A stretch of 44,647 bases of DNA from Pseudomonas gregormendelii. GTDB taxonomy: Bacteria; Pseudomonadota; Gammaproteobacteria; Pseudomonadales; Pseudomonadaceae. The stretch is from assembly GCF_017114825.1 (NCBI RefSeq), contig NZ_JADEVO010000044.1:1-44647 (forward strand), written 5' to 3'. Positions within the stretch are counted from its first letter, which is position 1. Each line of letters begins with the position of its first letter. Under the pieces are notes generated by a model. The model worked only from the letters and a program-made list of their open reading frames with translations. It searched no databases and was not told the origin of the DNA. Made by a program: the position numbers and the translations under genes. Below, piece after piece: positions 17,503 through 26,268 of the stretch.

Positions 17503-17591
17503 TACCCGCAAAAGGGCGGCGGTATCATAGCAGGGTATGCGGCGTAATGGCACACCGCTCGGCGCGGCCTCATTGGCTAAACGAGCCCGCC

Positions 17592-17634
17592 GTAGGAGCT
17601 GCCGAACGCGGCCCGAGCCTTCGGCAGCTCCTAC
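17592..17634. repeat. REP palindrome downstream of cysE
   Basis: GTAGGAGCTGCCGAA is matched by TTCGGCAGCTCCTAC around a 13-base GC-rich spacer. It is the same class as the element at 145 and sits between the cysE stop and the isc promoter, where it may end the cysE transcript. Confidence 0.8.
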
Positions 17635-17641
17635 AGGGGAA

Positions 17642-18418
17642 TTAGCCAGCTTTGGTTTCGTCTTTGTCCTTCACACACGCGAAGTCTTCTTCACGCAGCT
17701 CAGGCAAATCCTTGGCGCAATAATTACTGCCCAGATCCTTCAGCGCGCCGCACATCCCCTCCAGGCGCCCATCCACTGCCTGCAGATGATCCAGCAACTG
17801 GTTGATGGCGCGAGCCACCGGGTCGGGCATGTCTTCGCCGACACCGTAGGCATCAAAGCCGATCTTCTCGGCCATCGCCTTGCGCCGGGCATCCTGCTCT
17901 TCATCGGTCTTGACGATGATGCGCCCCGGTATCCCCACCACTGTCGCGCCGGGCGGCACGGCCTTGGTCACCACGGCATTGGAACCCACCTTGGCCCCCG
18001 CGCCCACAGTGAACGGCCCCAGCACCTTGGCGCCGGCGCCAACCACCACGCCATCTTCCAGGGTCGGGTGACGCTTGCCCTTGTTCCAGCTGGTGCCACC
18101 CAGGGTAACGCCCTGGTACAGCGTGACATCGTTGCCGATCTCGGCAGTTTCACCAATGACGATGCCCATGCCGTGGTCGATAAAGAACCGACGCCCGACC
18201 TTGGCCCCCGGATGAATCTCGATACCGGTCAACCAGCGACCAAAGTTCGACACCAGCCGCGCCAGCCACTTCAGCTCGGCGCGCCATAGGGCCGCCGCCA
18301 GCCGATGAATCCAGATGGCGTGCATGCCCGGATAGCAGGTCAGGACTTCGAAGGCGTTGCGCGCTGCCGGATCACGATGGAAAACACTCTGGATATCTTC
18401 ACGCAAACGCTCGAACAT
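17642..18418 (-). CDS. cysE: Serine O-acetyltransferase
   Basis: 258 aa. The left-handed beta-helix hexapeptide repeats are visible (GAKVGRRFFIDHGMGIVIGE, GNDVTLYQGVTLGGTSW, KHPTLEDGVVVGAGAKVLG) with the catalytic-region histidines. It makes O-acetylserine for cysteine synthesis, the substrate of IscS, which suits its place directly upstream of isc. The C-terminus is longer than in E. coli CysE, as usual for the pseudomonad form linked to isc. Confidence 0.93.
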   Translation of the reverse strand: MFERLREDIQSVFHRDPAARNAFEVLTCYPGMHAIWIHRLAAALWRAELKWLARLVSNFGRWLTGIEIHPGAKVGRRFFIDHGMGIVIGETAEIGNDVTLYQGVTLGGTSWNKGKRHPTLEDGVVVGAGAKVLGPFTVGAGAKVGSNAVVTKAVPPGATVVGIPGRIIVKTDEEQDARRKAMAEKIGFDAYGVGEDMPDPVARAINQLLDHLQAVDGRLEGMCGALKDLGSNYCAKDLPELREEDFACVKDKDETKAG

Positions 18419-18420
18419 TT

Positions 18421-19191
18421 TTAATCCTTCCGCTTTAGAAGCTCACCACGGGCCGCTTTTTGGGTTTCCGTGAGGATGCCACGCAATATATTCATTTCCG
18501 CCCGGCTGACCGAGCTTCGTCCGTACAACCGACGCAGGCGCGCCATCAAGTGCCGCGGTTTTTCCGGATCGAGGAATTCGATGGCCACCAGGGTCTGCTC
18601 CAGGTGCTCATAGAATCGCTCCAGCTCATCCAAGGTCGCCAGCTCGCCACTTTTAGTGGAAGCCACCTCATCCTTCTCGACCTTGCTCGGCTGGCCTTGG
18701 GCCGCGAGCCAGGACATGCGCACTTCATAACTCAACACCTGCACCGCGGCCCCGAGGTTCAGCGAACTGAACTCAGGGTCTGATGGGATGTGCACGTGAT
18801 AATGACATCGCTGCAGCTCTTCGTTGGTCAGGCCGGAATCTTCACGACCGAACACCAGGGCGATTTCGGCGCCCTGCCCGGCTTCCTCGACCACTTTCGT
18901 CCCGCATTCGCGCGGATCGAGCAGTGGCCAGGGGATGCGCCGGTCACGGGCGCTGGTGCCGAGCACCAGGTTGCAGCCCACCAGGGCGTCTTCCAGGGTG
19001 GCGACAACCTGGGCGTTTTCCAGGATATCCCCGGCGCCGGAAGCCCGGGCATCGGCCTCGTGGTGCGGGAACAACCGTGGTTCAACCAGCACCAGCCGCG
19101 ACAGGCCCATGTTCTTCATGGCACGCGCAGCCCCGCCGATGTTCCCGGGATGGCTGGTATTGACCAGGACGACACGAATGTTTTGCAGCAA
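18421..19191 (-). CDS. trmJ: tRNA (cytidine/uridine-2'-O-)-methyltransferase TrmJ
   Basis: 256 aa from a TTG at 19191, which gives the family N-terminus LLQNIRVVLVNTSHPGNIGG. The frame is open for 48 more codons upstream, but that stretch lacks family sequence and runs into the suhB promoter region. SPOUT-fold motifs are present: NTSHPGNIGGAARAMKNMGL, LVFGREDSGLTNEEL and IPSDPEFSSLNLGAAVQVLS. It methylates position 32 of tRNAs. It is divergent from suhB and followed three bases later by cysE. Confidence 0.9.
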   Translation of the reverse strand: MLQNIRVVLVNTSHPGNIGGAARAMKNMGLSRLVLVEPRLFPHHEADARASGAGDILENAQVVATLEDALVGCNLVLGTSARDRRIPWPLLDPRECGTKVVEEAGQGAEIALVFGREDSGLTNEELQRCHYHVHIPSDPEFSSLNLGAAVQVLSYEVRMSWLAAQGQPSKVEKDEVASTKSGELATLDELERFYEHLEQTLVAIEFLDPEKPRHLMARLRRLYGRSSVSRAEMNILRGILTETQKAARGELLKRKD

Positions 19192-19273
19192 GGGAGGCGC
19201 TCTCGAACACAATAAAGGGGAGCCGAATCTTACAGCGCCTACTACCGTTAAGCTATGAAAGCGAACGTCGTCC

Positions 19274-19301
19274 TTCACCTGTAGAAACTTTCTGATAGAA
19301 T
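19274..19301 (+). promoter_or_regulatory. Candidate suhB promoter
   Basis: TTCACC (19274-19279) and TAGAAT (19296-19301) are 16 bases apart, 36 bases before the suhB start. The -35 is weak. Confidence 0.4.
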
Positions 19302-19337
19302 GCCCGGCTTTCTTTAACAACCTTAGGTGACACATCC

Positions 19338-20156
19338 ATGCAGCCCATGCTGAATATCGCGCTGCGCGCCGCCCGCAGCGCCAGTGAATTGATCTTCCGC
19401 TCCATCGAGCGCCTGGATACCATCAAGGTCGACGAAAAAGACGCCAAGGATTACGTATCTGAGGTGGATCGCGCCGCCGAGCAGAAAATCATCGACGCGC
19501 TGCGCAAGGCCTACCCGAATCACTCGATCATGGGTGAAGAAACCGGCATGCACGCCGGCACCGGTATCGAAGGCGAAGAGTACCTGTGGATCATCGATCC
19601 ACTGGACGGCACCACCAACTTCCTGCGCGGCATCCCGCACTTTGCAGTCAGCATTGCCTGCAAATACCGTGGCCGCCTGGAACACGCAGTGGTTCTGGAC
19701 CCGGTTCGCCAGGAAGAATTCACCGCCAGCCGTGGTCGCGGCGCCCAACTGAACGGTCGTCGCCTGCGCGTCAGCGGCCGCACCAGCCTGGACGGCGCCC
19801 TGCTGGGCACCGGCTTCCCGTTCCGTGATGACCAGATGGACAACCTCGACAACTACCTGGGCATGTTCCGCGCCCTGGTTGGCCAGACCGCCGGCATCCG
19901 CCGCGCCGGTTCGGCGAGCCTGGACCTGGCCTACGTGGCTGCCGGCCGTTTCGATGCGTTCTGGGAATCGGGCCTGTCCGAGTGGGACATGGCTGCAGGC
20001 GCCCTGCTGATTCAGGAAGCAGGCGGTTTGGTGAGCGACTTCACCGGCGGCCACGACTTCCTTGAAAAAGGCCACATCGTTGCCGGCAACACCAAGTGCT
20101 TCAAGGCAGTGCTGACGGCGATCCAGCCGCACCTGCCAGCCTCGCTGAAGCGCTAA
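19338..20156 (+). CDS. suhB: Inositol-1-monophosphatase SuhB
   Basis: 272 aa. The metal-binding motifs of the family are present: GEETG near residue 68, WIIDPLDGTTNFLRGIPHF, and WDMAAGALLIQEAGG near the C-terminus. The enzyme removes phosphate from inositol monophosphates. In proteobacteria SuhB also joins the rRNA antitermination complex, and in P. aeruginosa it affects virulence regulation. It has a good ribosome site (TTAGGTGA) and is followed by a strong terminator, so it is a single-gene unit. Confidence 0.95.
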   Translation: MQPMLNIALRAARSASELIFRSIERLDTIKVDEKDAKDYVSEVDRAAEQKIIDALRKAYPNHSIMGEETGMHAGTGIEGEEYLWIIDPLDGTTNFLRGIPHFAVSIACKYRGRLEHAVVLDPVRQEEFTASRGRGAQLNGRRLRVSGRTSLDGALLGTGFPFRDDQMDNLDNYLGMFRALVGQTAGIRRAGSASLDLAYVAAGRFDAFWESGLSEWDMAAGALLIQEAGGLVSDFTGGHDFLEKGHIVAGNTKCFKAVLTAIQPHLPASLKR

Positions 20157-20167
20157 GCTTCCAGCGA

Positions 20168-20198
20168 CAAAAAAAGGCACCCCTCGGGGTGCTTTTTT
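20168..20198 (+). terminator. Rho-independent terminator of suhB
   Basis: GCACCCC and GGGGTGC pair with a very short loop, flanked by seven A residues and six T residues, so it could work on both strands. Confidence 0.85.
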
Positions 20199-20235
20199 AT
20201 GCCCGGAACTTCACTCTTCAATTCACCACATACCC

Positions 20236-20324
20236 CTGTGGGAGCGGGCTTGCCCGCGAAGGCGGAGTGTCAGTCAGCGTCAATGCTTAATGAAATAACG
20301 CATAGCTGGCAAGCCCGCACACAG
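20236..20324. repeat. Degenerate REP pair
   Basis: CTGTGGGAGCGGGCTTGCCC at the left is imperfectly matched by GCTGGCAAGCCCGCACACAG at the right. This is the GTGGGAGCGGGCTTGC class of REP common in pseudomonads, with one arm eroded. Confidence 0.6.
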
Positions 20325-20334
20325 AGCGCGGTGG

Positions 20335-21603
20335 CTACCCAGCCACCCGTACAAACCCCGACTTCAGCCCAAACACCTCGACGCCGTGCGCAACAGACCG
20401 TCCCACCGTCACCGCGACACGCTGAGACAGCTGATTGTCGCCTTCCCGGTACTCGACGAAAAAGGCGCCCGCCTCTTCCTGGATTGCCCCCGGCGCCACC
20501 ACGATCGCGCGGTCATTGCTGTAAGTGACAATGTGCAGGCGAGCGCTCATGCCCAGGCGTATCTCATGCTGACGGTCCGTTGCAATCGGGCTGATCGACA
20601 GGCTGATCGGGAACTGTGCAGCGCTGCCCGGATCATCGTCGGGCAATGCTATGCGGCTGACCACATCGACCACACCACTGAGTCGCTGACCAAAACCGTC
20701 ACCCTCGATGTCTACTGCCTGCCCCGGCTGCAACTGGTTGACGTCCAGTTCGGACACCCTGCTGGCAATCTTTAACTGCTCAAGGTTGGCCAGGCCAAAC
20801 ATCGGCTGGCCTTTACCGACCTTACTACCGGCGTGCACGGAAGCGCCCGCGCCGGTTGAATCAGAATCGACCCCTATCGGCACGATCACACCGGCAAACG
20901 GCGCGCGGACGGTTTGCTCATCAAGCAACTTGCGCACAGCGTCATACTTGACCGTGGCATTACTCAACTCCATCTCGGCGATTTGCAGGAACTCACCCTC
21001 ACCCTGCTCCAAGACTTGCTCGCGGTCCTCCCTGGCCGCCGCCAGGCCAATATCCAATGCCTGCACCTGTTGTTCGAGATCGTCCACTTCACTGCGCGAG
21101 ATAATCCCACGCTCGAACAGGGTTCGGCTTTCAGTCAGTTTGCGTTGTGCATTACCCAGGGCCATTTGCGCAGCGCTCACGGCACGACGCGCACGCATCA
21201 TCTGACTGCCGTTGCTCCAGTTTCGAAGCTCGGCTGCGGCACGCTGAGCCTTCAGTTTTGCCGCCAGCGCATCACGCAACTGCGTCTCGATCAATGCAGG
21301 GTCCATTTCCACCAGCACCTGACCGGCCTCGACCCGTGCTCCAGGCTCAACCAGGTAGCGCTTGATATCGCCCTCGAACGGCGCGGCCAGCGTGATGACC
21401 TGCTGCGGCTCAATCTTGCCGAGCAGGCCGATGCGCACCTTCAGCGGTGCTTCGCTGACCGCCAGCCACTGCTCGGCGGGCGCCTCGGCAACGTCTGATT
21501 GCAGGTAACCGCCAATCATCACGCCAACAAGACTCAATACCAGCGCCAGCACGATGCCCTGGTGCAGGCGCTTGCGTTGAAGGGAGGTTTTTTCAGTAGT
21601 CAT
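20335..21603 (-). CDS. Efflux periplasmic adaptor (HlyD/MacA family)
   Basis: 422 aa. There is one N-terminal membrane helix (GIVLALVLSLVGVMIGGYLQ, about 16-35). A split biotinyl-lipoyl domain (KIEPQQVITLAAPFEGDIKR, VEPGARVEAGQVLVEMD) flanks an alpha-hairpin at about 110-215, and beta-barrel segments include VRAPFAGVIVPI. The start overlaps the stop of the TolC-like gene by 11 bases. It should bridge the inner-membrane ABC permease and the outer-membrane channel in a MacAB-TolC-like pump. The substrate is unknown. Confidence 0.9.
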   Translation of the reverse strand: MTTEKTSLQRKRLHQGIVLALVLSLVGVMIGGYLQSDVAEAPAEQWLAVSEAPLKVRIGLLGKIEPQQVITLAAPFEGDIKRYLVEPGARVEAGQVLVEMDPALIETQLRDALAAKLKAQRAAAELRNWSNGSQMMRARRAVSAAQMALGNAQRKLTESRTLFERGIISRSEVDDLEQQVQALDIGLAAAREDREQVLEQGEGEFLQIAEMELSNATVKYDAVRKLLDEQTVRAPFAGVIVPIGVDSDSTGAGASVHAGSKVGKGQPMFGLANLEQLKIASRVSELDVNQLQPGQAVDIEGDGFGQRLSGVVDVVSRIALPDDDPGSAAQFPISLSISPIATDRQHEIRLGMSARLHIVTYSNDRAIVVAPGAIQEEAGAFFVEYREGDNQLSQRVAVTVGRSVAHGVEVFGLKSGFVRVAG

Positions 21604-23071
21604 TGAGTGCGATGTCCCAGCTTTCCAGAGTCATGCCCAACACCTGATCCAGCTGTGTCTGGGCATTGAGGTAGGCGATTCGAGCGTTGAGCAACGCGTT
21701 TTCACTGTTGCGCAAGTCGCTCTCGTAACTCAGCACCTGAAAGTTGCTGGAGCGTCCGACATTCAGCTTTTCGTGCTCGATCGCCAGCTTGCGCGTTGCC
21801 AGTTCGTGAGAGCGCTGGGCGATTTCATACTGCCGCCATCGCGTGCCCAGATCGCGGACCACGTCGCTAACGTCGCGCTCCAGTGCTTGATGGGCATCTT
21901 CAAGCAGCAATGCCTGGGTCTCCACGCCAACCTGAGCATTGACCCTGGACTGGCGCGAGGCAAGATCACCGACAGGGATCTGTAGGTGCACGCCAGCATA
22001 ACTTTCCCAACTACGCGCCGACGTGCTGGTGCGTTCAAACCGGTCGCGCACCTGATTCGCCCCCGCCACCAGCGAAACGTCCCAGCGGGCCTGGTCCTTG
22101 GCAACCACCAGGTTGAGGTCCGCCTGCTGACTGCCCAGCAGCGTTGCCAGGTAGCGCGGCTGCTGGGCCCGGGCTAAACGCAGCGCGTCAATTTTGTCGA
22201 TGTTGATCCGTGACACTTGCAGGGTTTCACTGGCATGAATCGGCGTCGACAAGTCGAGCGCCAACAAACGCAACAATGACAAGCGATCGGTATCCAGCTG
22301 GTTCTGCGCCTCTTCGACCTGTAGCTCCTGAGAGGCGATATCGGCTTCGGTCTGCACCGCGTCAAACGCAGCCATGCGCCCCGCGTCGATCAGCGCATTG
22401 TTCACGGCCAGCAACTGCCGGGCTCGCTCCAGCGCTTGCCGGGCAATGGTCAACTGCTCCTGGGACCTGAGCAACTGACGATAAGTGCTGATGATCTCGC
22501 TGATGGTGGACGACACGCTGCTCTTGAGGTTAAGGCGGTTGGCCTGCTCATTGAGCTGTGCCAGGCGTACGGGCGCGGTGGTGACCTCGCGGCCGGCACC
22601 GCGCAGCAAGGGCTGGATAATCGCCAGGTCCAGACCGTCGCTCCGATAGCGTCCGGAACCCAGACCACTCCCCTGCTCCTGCTTCCAGCCCAGGGTTGTG
22701 CGGGTCCCGTATTCACTCAACCAGTCGGTGGTCGGGCCCATCGTGGCGGTTTGCTTGCGGTCACTGGAGCCTTTGGCGCTCGTGTAGTTGGCGTTAAGGG
22801 TCAGCTTTGGCTTGAATGTATCCTCCGACACCCGCAGGTCAAATTTTTGCGCCACCCGCTGCAAATAAGCACTACGGATCTCGCGATTGCTGCGCAGGCC
22901 CAGGTACACCGCGTCGGCCAAGGTCAATTCAGTTGCCTGCTTGCCCAACATGAACGCGCTGGCGCTGGCACCCTGCACCGTAGGATGGGATACCTGATCA
23001 ACAATGTTGGCCAGGCTGTGCTGACTGGCCGAGCACAGAAGAACAAGGGCCAACGGACGCCAGTTATTCAT
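21593..23071 (-). CDS. TolC-family outer membrane efflux protein
   Basis: 492 aa from the ATG at 23071, which has GGAGG nine bases upstream; the frame extends further upstream only through the permease gene. A signal peptide (PLALVLLCSASQHSLA) is followed by the two-fold helical repeat of outer-membrane efflux proteins, with LTLADAVYLGLRSNREIRSA and a late LNAQTQLDQVLG segment. It would form the exit duct of the exporter. It overlaps the permease stop by 8 bases and the adaptor start by 11. Confidence 0.9.
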   Translation of the reverse strand: MNNWRPLALVLLCSASQHSLANIVDQVSHPTVQGASASAFMLGKQATELTLADAVYLGLRSNREIRSAYLQRVAQKFDLRVSEDTFKPKLTLNANYTSAKGSSDRKQTATMGPTTDWLSEYGTRTTLGWKQEQGSGLGSGRYRSDGLDLAIIQPLLRGAGREVTTAPVRLAQLNEQANRLNLKSSVSSTISEIISTYRQLLRSQEQLTIARQALERARQLLAVNNALIDAGRMAAFDAVQTEADIASQELQVEEAQNQLDTDRLSLLRLLALDLSTPIHASETLQVSRINIDKIDALRLARAQQPRYLATLLGSQQADLNLVVAKDQARWDVSLVAGANQVRDRFERTSTSARSWESYAGVHLQIPVGDLASRQSRVNAQVGVETQALLLEDAHQALERDVSDVVRDLGTRWRQYEIAQRSHELATRKLAIEHEKLNVGRSSNFQVLSYESDLRNSENALLNARIAYLNAQTQLDQVLGMTLESWDIALNDY

Positions 23072-24266
23072 CGCGCAGTGCCTCCACCGGTTGCAAGCGC
23101 GCGGCTGAAAGTGCCGGGTAGAGGCCGAAGAACAAACCGACCAACAAGGTGCTGGCGCTACCGAGCAACACTGCAGCAGGTGACAGGTAGAACTCCCAGC
23201 CGACCACGCTGGCATGAACCCAGGCACCGACGACGCCGAGCACCACCCCCAGCAGGGCGCCCGCGGCGGTCAACGCCATGGCTTCGAGCAGGAACAGATT
23301 GCGGATATCGACGCGGCGCGCACCCAGGGCAATACGTACACCGATCTCCCGCCGGCGCTGCGAGACATTCATCAGCATCACATTCATGATGCCCACCCCC
23401 GCGCCGATCAGTGAAGTGATGCCCAGGGCCATCAGCAGATACGCAAAGGTACGCGTCTGGTTTTTCATCCCTTCGATGATTTGCTCAGGCACTTCGACCT
23501 GTATTTGCTGACCGGGAAACTGCAACTGCAGGGCTGGTGTAAGCTGCTCGGCGGCGCGGGCAACATCCTGCCCGGGCGCCACGCGAGCAATAATGTTGCT
23601 GATGTCTGCGGACTGCCCCAGACGCACCAAACCCTGGAACGACAGGAAAAGGGTTCGGTCTACCGACACCGGGACAATAGGCGAAACCAGCTGACGCTGC
23701 ACAATGCCAATCACCGTAAACAGGTAGCCATCCAGCTGGACCTGGTCGCCCGTTCCAACAGGGTGGTCGGCGGTACCCAGGTCCCGGGCGAGCCGATGCC
23801 CGAGCACGACCAAGGTTTCAGCCTCATCAAACCGTGAGAAAAAACGACCCTCGTCCATAAGCATGCGCATGGTGGCGGCAAATTCCGGAGTGACGGCGGC
23901 CAGTGACGCGTATTGCCTGCGACCGTCGAACGCCACTTCCTTGCCGCTAGACGAGATGGGCGCAATGAAGGTGAGCGTGGGCACCGCAGCTCGCAGCGCC
24001 TGCACATTTAAGTCGGGACGCACCGCTTGTGTCGAGTCCGCGCGGGCAAGGCTCACACTGAGCATATCGACCCCCATTTCCTTGAAGATTGCGACGGCAT
24101 TTTCCGCGGCGTTATGACCGAGGTTGATCATCGCCACCACCGAAGCGCTGCCAATGGCGATACCCAGCAACGCCAGGAATGAACGACGGCTGTGGGTCTG
24201 CAAACTGAAGAGTGCGTCGCGCAACAACTGGCGGTAGCTCAGGTGAGTATTCAATGCGAAGTGCAT
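23064..24266 (-). CDS. MacB/FtsX-type ABC transporter permease
   Basis: 400 aa. An N-terminal membrane helix (RSFLALLGIAIGSASVVAMI, about 29-48) is followed by a large periplasmic domain, then three C-terminal helices around 275-390 with the FtsX motif NVMLMNVSQRRREIGVRIALGA. This is the MacB topology without its ATPase domain, which is the separate upstream gene. MacB-type proteins are mechanotransmitters that expel substrates from the periplasm. The start overlaps the ATPase stop by 16 bases. Confidence 0.9.
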   Translation of the reverse strand: MHFALNTHLSYRQLLRDALFSLQTHSRRSFLALLGIAIGSASVVAMINLGHNAAENAVAIFKEMGVDMLSVSLARADSTQAVRPDLNVQALRAAVPTLTFIAPISSSGKEVAFDGRRQYASLAAVTPEFAATMRMLMDEGRFFSRFDEAETLVVLGHRLARDLGTADHPVGTGDQVQLDGYLFTVIGIVQRQLVSPIVPVSVDRTLFLSFQGLVRLGQSADISNIIARVAPGQDVARAAEQLTPALQLQFPGQQIQVEVPEQIIEGMKNQTRTFAYLLMALGITSLIGAGVGIMNVMLMNVSQRRREIGVRIALGARRVDIRNLFLLEAMALTAAGALLGVVLGVVGAWVHASVVGWEFYLSPAAVLLGSASTLLVGLFFGLYPALSAARLQPVEALRDE

Positions 24267-24985
24267 GGGCGCCCTGCTTCACTGACCGAGCCGTTCTCGA
24301 CCAGGATCTGGCGGCTCATCTGCGCAGCGATTGACGGCGCATGCGTGACCACCACCAGCGTGGTTTGCTGCTCGCGATTGATCGTCAGCAACAGGTCGAT
24401 GATTTCCTGGGCAGTATCGGTGTCGAGGTTGCCCGTGGGTTCATCGGCAAGAATCAGTCGCGGCTCACCGACCAACGCCCGGGCGATGGCCACGCGCTGG
24501 CGCTGCCCACCGGACAGGTCGGCAGGGCGAAAATGACTGCGCTGTGTCAGCCCCACCAAATCGAGTAGATGCTGAGCCCGCTCCAACGCCTCGCGCCGCG
24601 GTACGCCACGATAGTTCAGGGGCAGCGCGACATTTTCCAGCGCCGTGAAGTGCGCCAGTAAATTAAAGCTCTGGAAGACGAAGCCAATTTGTTGGTTGCG
24701 CAGGGCCGCCAGTTGCGAGTGATTCAAATCAGCCACTCGTTGATTGGCGATAAAGTAGTCTCCGCTATCGGGTAAATCCAGCAGGCCTAGAATATTCAAC
24801 AAAGTGCTTTTGCCCGACCCCGACGAGCCTAGAATCGCGCAACTTGCTCCTAACTGTATCTTCAAAGAGATACTCTCGAGGATGTTATGGGCCTGGCCAC
24901 CGCGCCAGTATTGTCTGCTAATACCGCTGAGCACGATAAATGCTTGGCGGTCATCGGGGGCAAAAGCAATGGGAGACATGTTCAT
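24251..24985 (-). CDS. MacB/LolD-type ABC transporter ATPase
   Basis: 244 aa. Walker A GSSGSGKS lies at 53-60, followed by the Q-loop, the signature LSGGQRQRVAIARAL and Walker B LILADEPTG. The sequence is of the lipoprotein/macrolide-export class. It is the first gene of the export operon. A second ATG two codons later is also possible, and no clear ribosome site is seen for either. Confidence 0.92.
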   Translation of the reverse strand: MNMSPIAFAPDDRQAFIVLSGISRQYWRGGQAHNILESISLKIQLGASCAILGSSGSGKSTLLNILGLLDLPDSGDYFIANQRVADLNHSQLAALRNQQIGFVFQSFNLLAHFTALENVALPLNYRGVPRREALERAQHLLDLVGLTQRSHFRPADLSGGQRQRVAIARALVGEPRLILADEPTGNLDTDTAQEIIDLLLTINREQQTTLVVVTHAPSIAAQMSRQILVENGSVSEAGRPCTSH

Positions 24986-25021
24986 CTTGGGGGAGTTGAA
25001 CCGAGGGAGTCAAAAGCATGA

Positions 25022-25134
25022 GGCGTCCATGACAGCTCGGACGCCGATCATTTAAGCGCGCCTCACCACAGGTGAAGCCCACTGCGTTGGATGAGTGCTT
25101 ATTTACGGAGTAGTACAGTGGTGCTACATGTAGC
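25022..25134. promoter_or_regulatory. Inverted repeats upstream of the export operon
   Basis: The 258-base gap between the ATPase start and the next gene holds a hairpin GGCGTCC/GGACGCC (25022-25045) and a perfect 12-bp palindrome GCTACATGTAGC (25123-25134). Either could be a regulator site for the export operon. No promoter was assigned with confidence. Confidence 0.35.
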
Positions 25135-25243
25135 GTCATTGACGAGAAAATGCAGGCAGTTGGATCTTACGACGCCATAATTAAAATGCGAGAAAGATCG
25201 GGGCACGCATAGTGAACATACCCCTTACCAAGCAAGAAAAACA

Positions 25244-25726
25244 TTAATTGGGCACATGGAATCTTAGATCACACCATGGGTCCGGGCCCGCTTTATCAAA
25301 AGTAAATATGGCTCTAAGTAATACAGAGGGCGTCACTCCCTGAGTCGCACGCACAGTAGCACTTACATCTGTAAAGTTGAGCTGCCCATCCTGCTTCATA
25401 GAATCTGGCGATTTAGTTTCGGCGGAATTATTTCCAGCCTCTACAATGGATAAATCCAAATTAGCTTTATTCCCGCCTTTCTGCCCATTACTTTTTGTAA
25501 TCCTATATTGATGAAGAGTAACTGTCCATTCTTGATAATCACCCACAGCCCTCAATACAGCAAGCGCCTTTACCCAACCAGAGAAATTCCCAACACTGCA
25601 TGTACCTTCCACTGTTTTATTGATAATCAAACCGTTATCGGGAGCAGCTTGAGCGGACACTGAAAAAAACGTCAGGCATGCAACTGAAGCCCCGACACAC
25701 AACGTTTTTCTAGCAAAATTAAACAT
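25244..25726 (-). CDS. Small secreted protein of unknown function
   Basis: 160 aa from the ATG at 25726, which has GGAGG just upstream. A clear Sec signal peptide (KTLCVGASVACLTFFSVSAQA, cleavage after AQA) is followed by a mature domain of about 130 aa with two cysteines (GTCSVGNF and DPWCDLRF) that could form a disulfide. The middle is rich in beta-type sequence. I do not recognise the family. The gene is AT-rich compared with its neighbours, which suggests it was acquired. It is transcribed in the same direction as the export operon 258 bases downstream, so it could be exported cargo of that pump, but nothing in the sequence proves this. Confidence 0.7.
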   Translation of the reverse strand: MFNFARKTLCVGASVACLTFFSVSAQAAPDNGLIINKTVEGTCSVGNFSGWVKALAVLRAVGDYQEWTVTLHQYRITKSNGQKGGNKANLDLSIVEAGNNSAETKSPDSMKQDGQLNFTDVSATVRATQGVTPSVLLRAIFTFDKAGPDPWCDLRFHVPN

Positions 25727-25738
25727 CACTCCCTCCAT

Positions 25739-26223
25739 AGAAAATCAGAAAAATCCATTTCACCACCCGAGCGCATTAATAACTTTCAGCATAAAAATCA
25801 AGCCCAGGCAAGAATGGCTACTTATCTATTCTTGTCAGCATGGTTATTTAACGCCTAAAAACAATATTAATGACAAAAAAAACTACAACAATAGGAATTT
25901 TCCTATATTGATTTGAGCACTCCGAACTTTTCGCCATGACAGTATAGAAAAGCATCCTTCCAAGACTGTATGAATACCTAGCTTTCTGCGAATGCGTCAC
26001 AAGAAAATTCCCCGTATCGAAAGACACGCAGCATTTTTCGTTATGGCTTACACCCAAGGAGCGTCTTGCAGTGGGGCAAGCTTATTTCCGGTCTCGACTT
26101 GGCGGCGATCGATGTCGAGCATATGTTCATTTTGGGAATGATCGAATTAGAGGAGTCAACATGATGAGGCTCCACGACAAATCGGTGCCACCGGGATAAG
26201 AGGCATTGCCAAAATAGCGGGCG
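25739..26223. other. AT-rich intergenic stretch with no supported gene
   Basis: About 485 bases, clearly richer in A and T than the flanking core genes. Two minus-strand frames of 60-70 codons are open here, but they lack ribosome sites and recognisable sequence. The stretch probably carries the promoter of the secreted-protein gene and remnants of acquired DNA. Confidence 0.5.
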
Positions 26224-26224
26224 C

Positions 26225-26251
26225 AAAAAAGCACCCCGCAGGGCGCTTTTT
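26225..26251 (-). terminator. Terminator of the glycine-zipper gene
   Basis: On the minus strand GCGCCC, loop TGC and GGGTGC (with one G-T pair) are followed by six T residues, 18 bases beyond the stop codon. Confidence 0.8.
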
Positions 26252-26268
26252 GATAAAACGGTCGGCGC

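Noticed and set aside
19192..19335. N-terminal extension of TrmJ by 48 codons
   Set aside because: The extra residues do not fit the family and overlap the divergent suhB promoter; a TTG start giving the standard N-terminus is preferred.
23072..23227. N-terminal extension of the TolC-like protein
   Set aside because: The extension lies wholly within the permease gene, whereas the ATG at 23071 has a good ribosome site and a signal peptide after it.
25848..26226. Minus-strand frames of 60-70 codons in the AT-rich gap
   Set aside because: They have no ribosome site, no recognisable motif and overlapping frames; probably chance.
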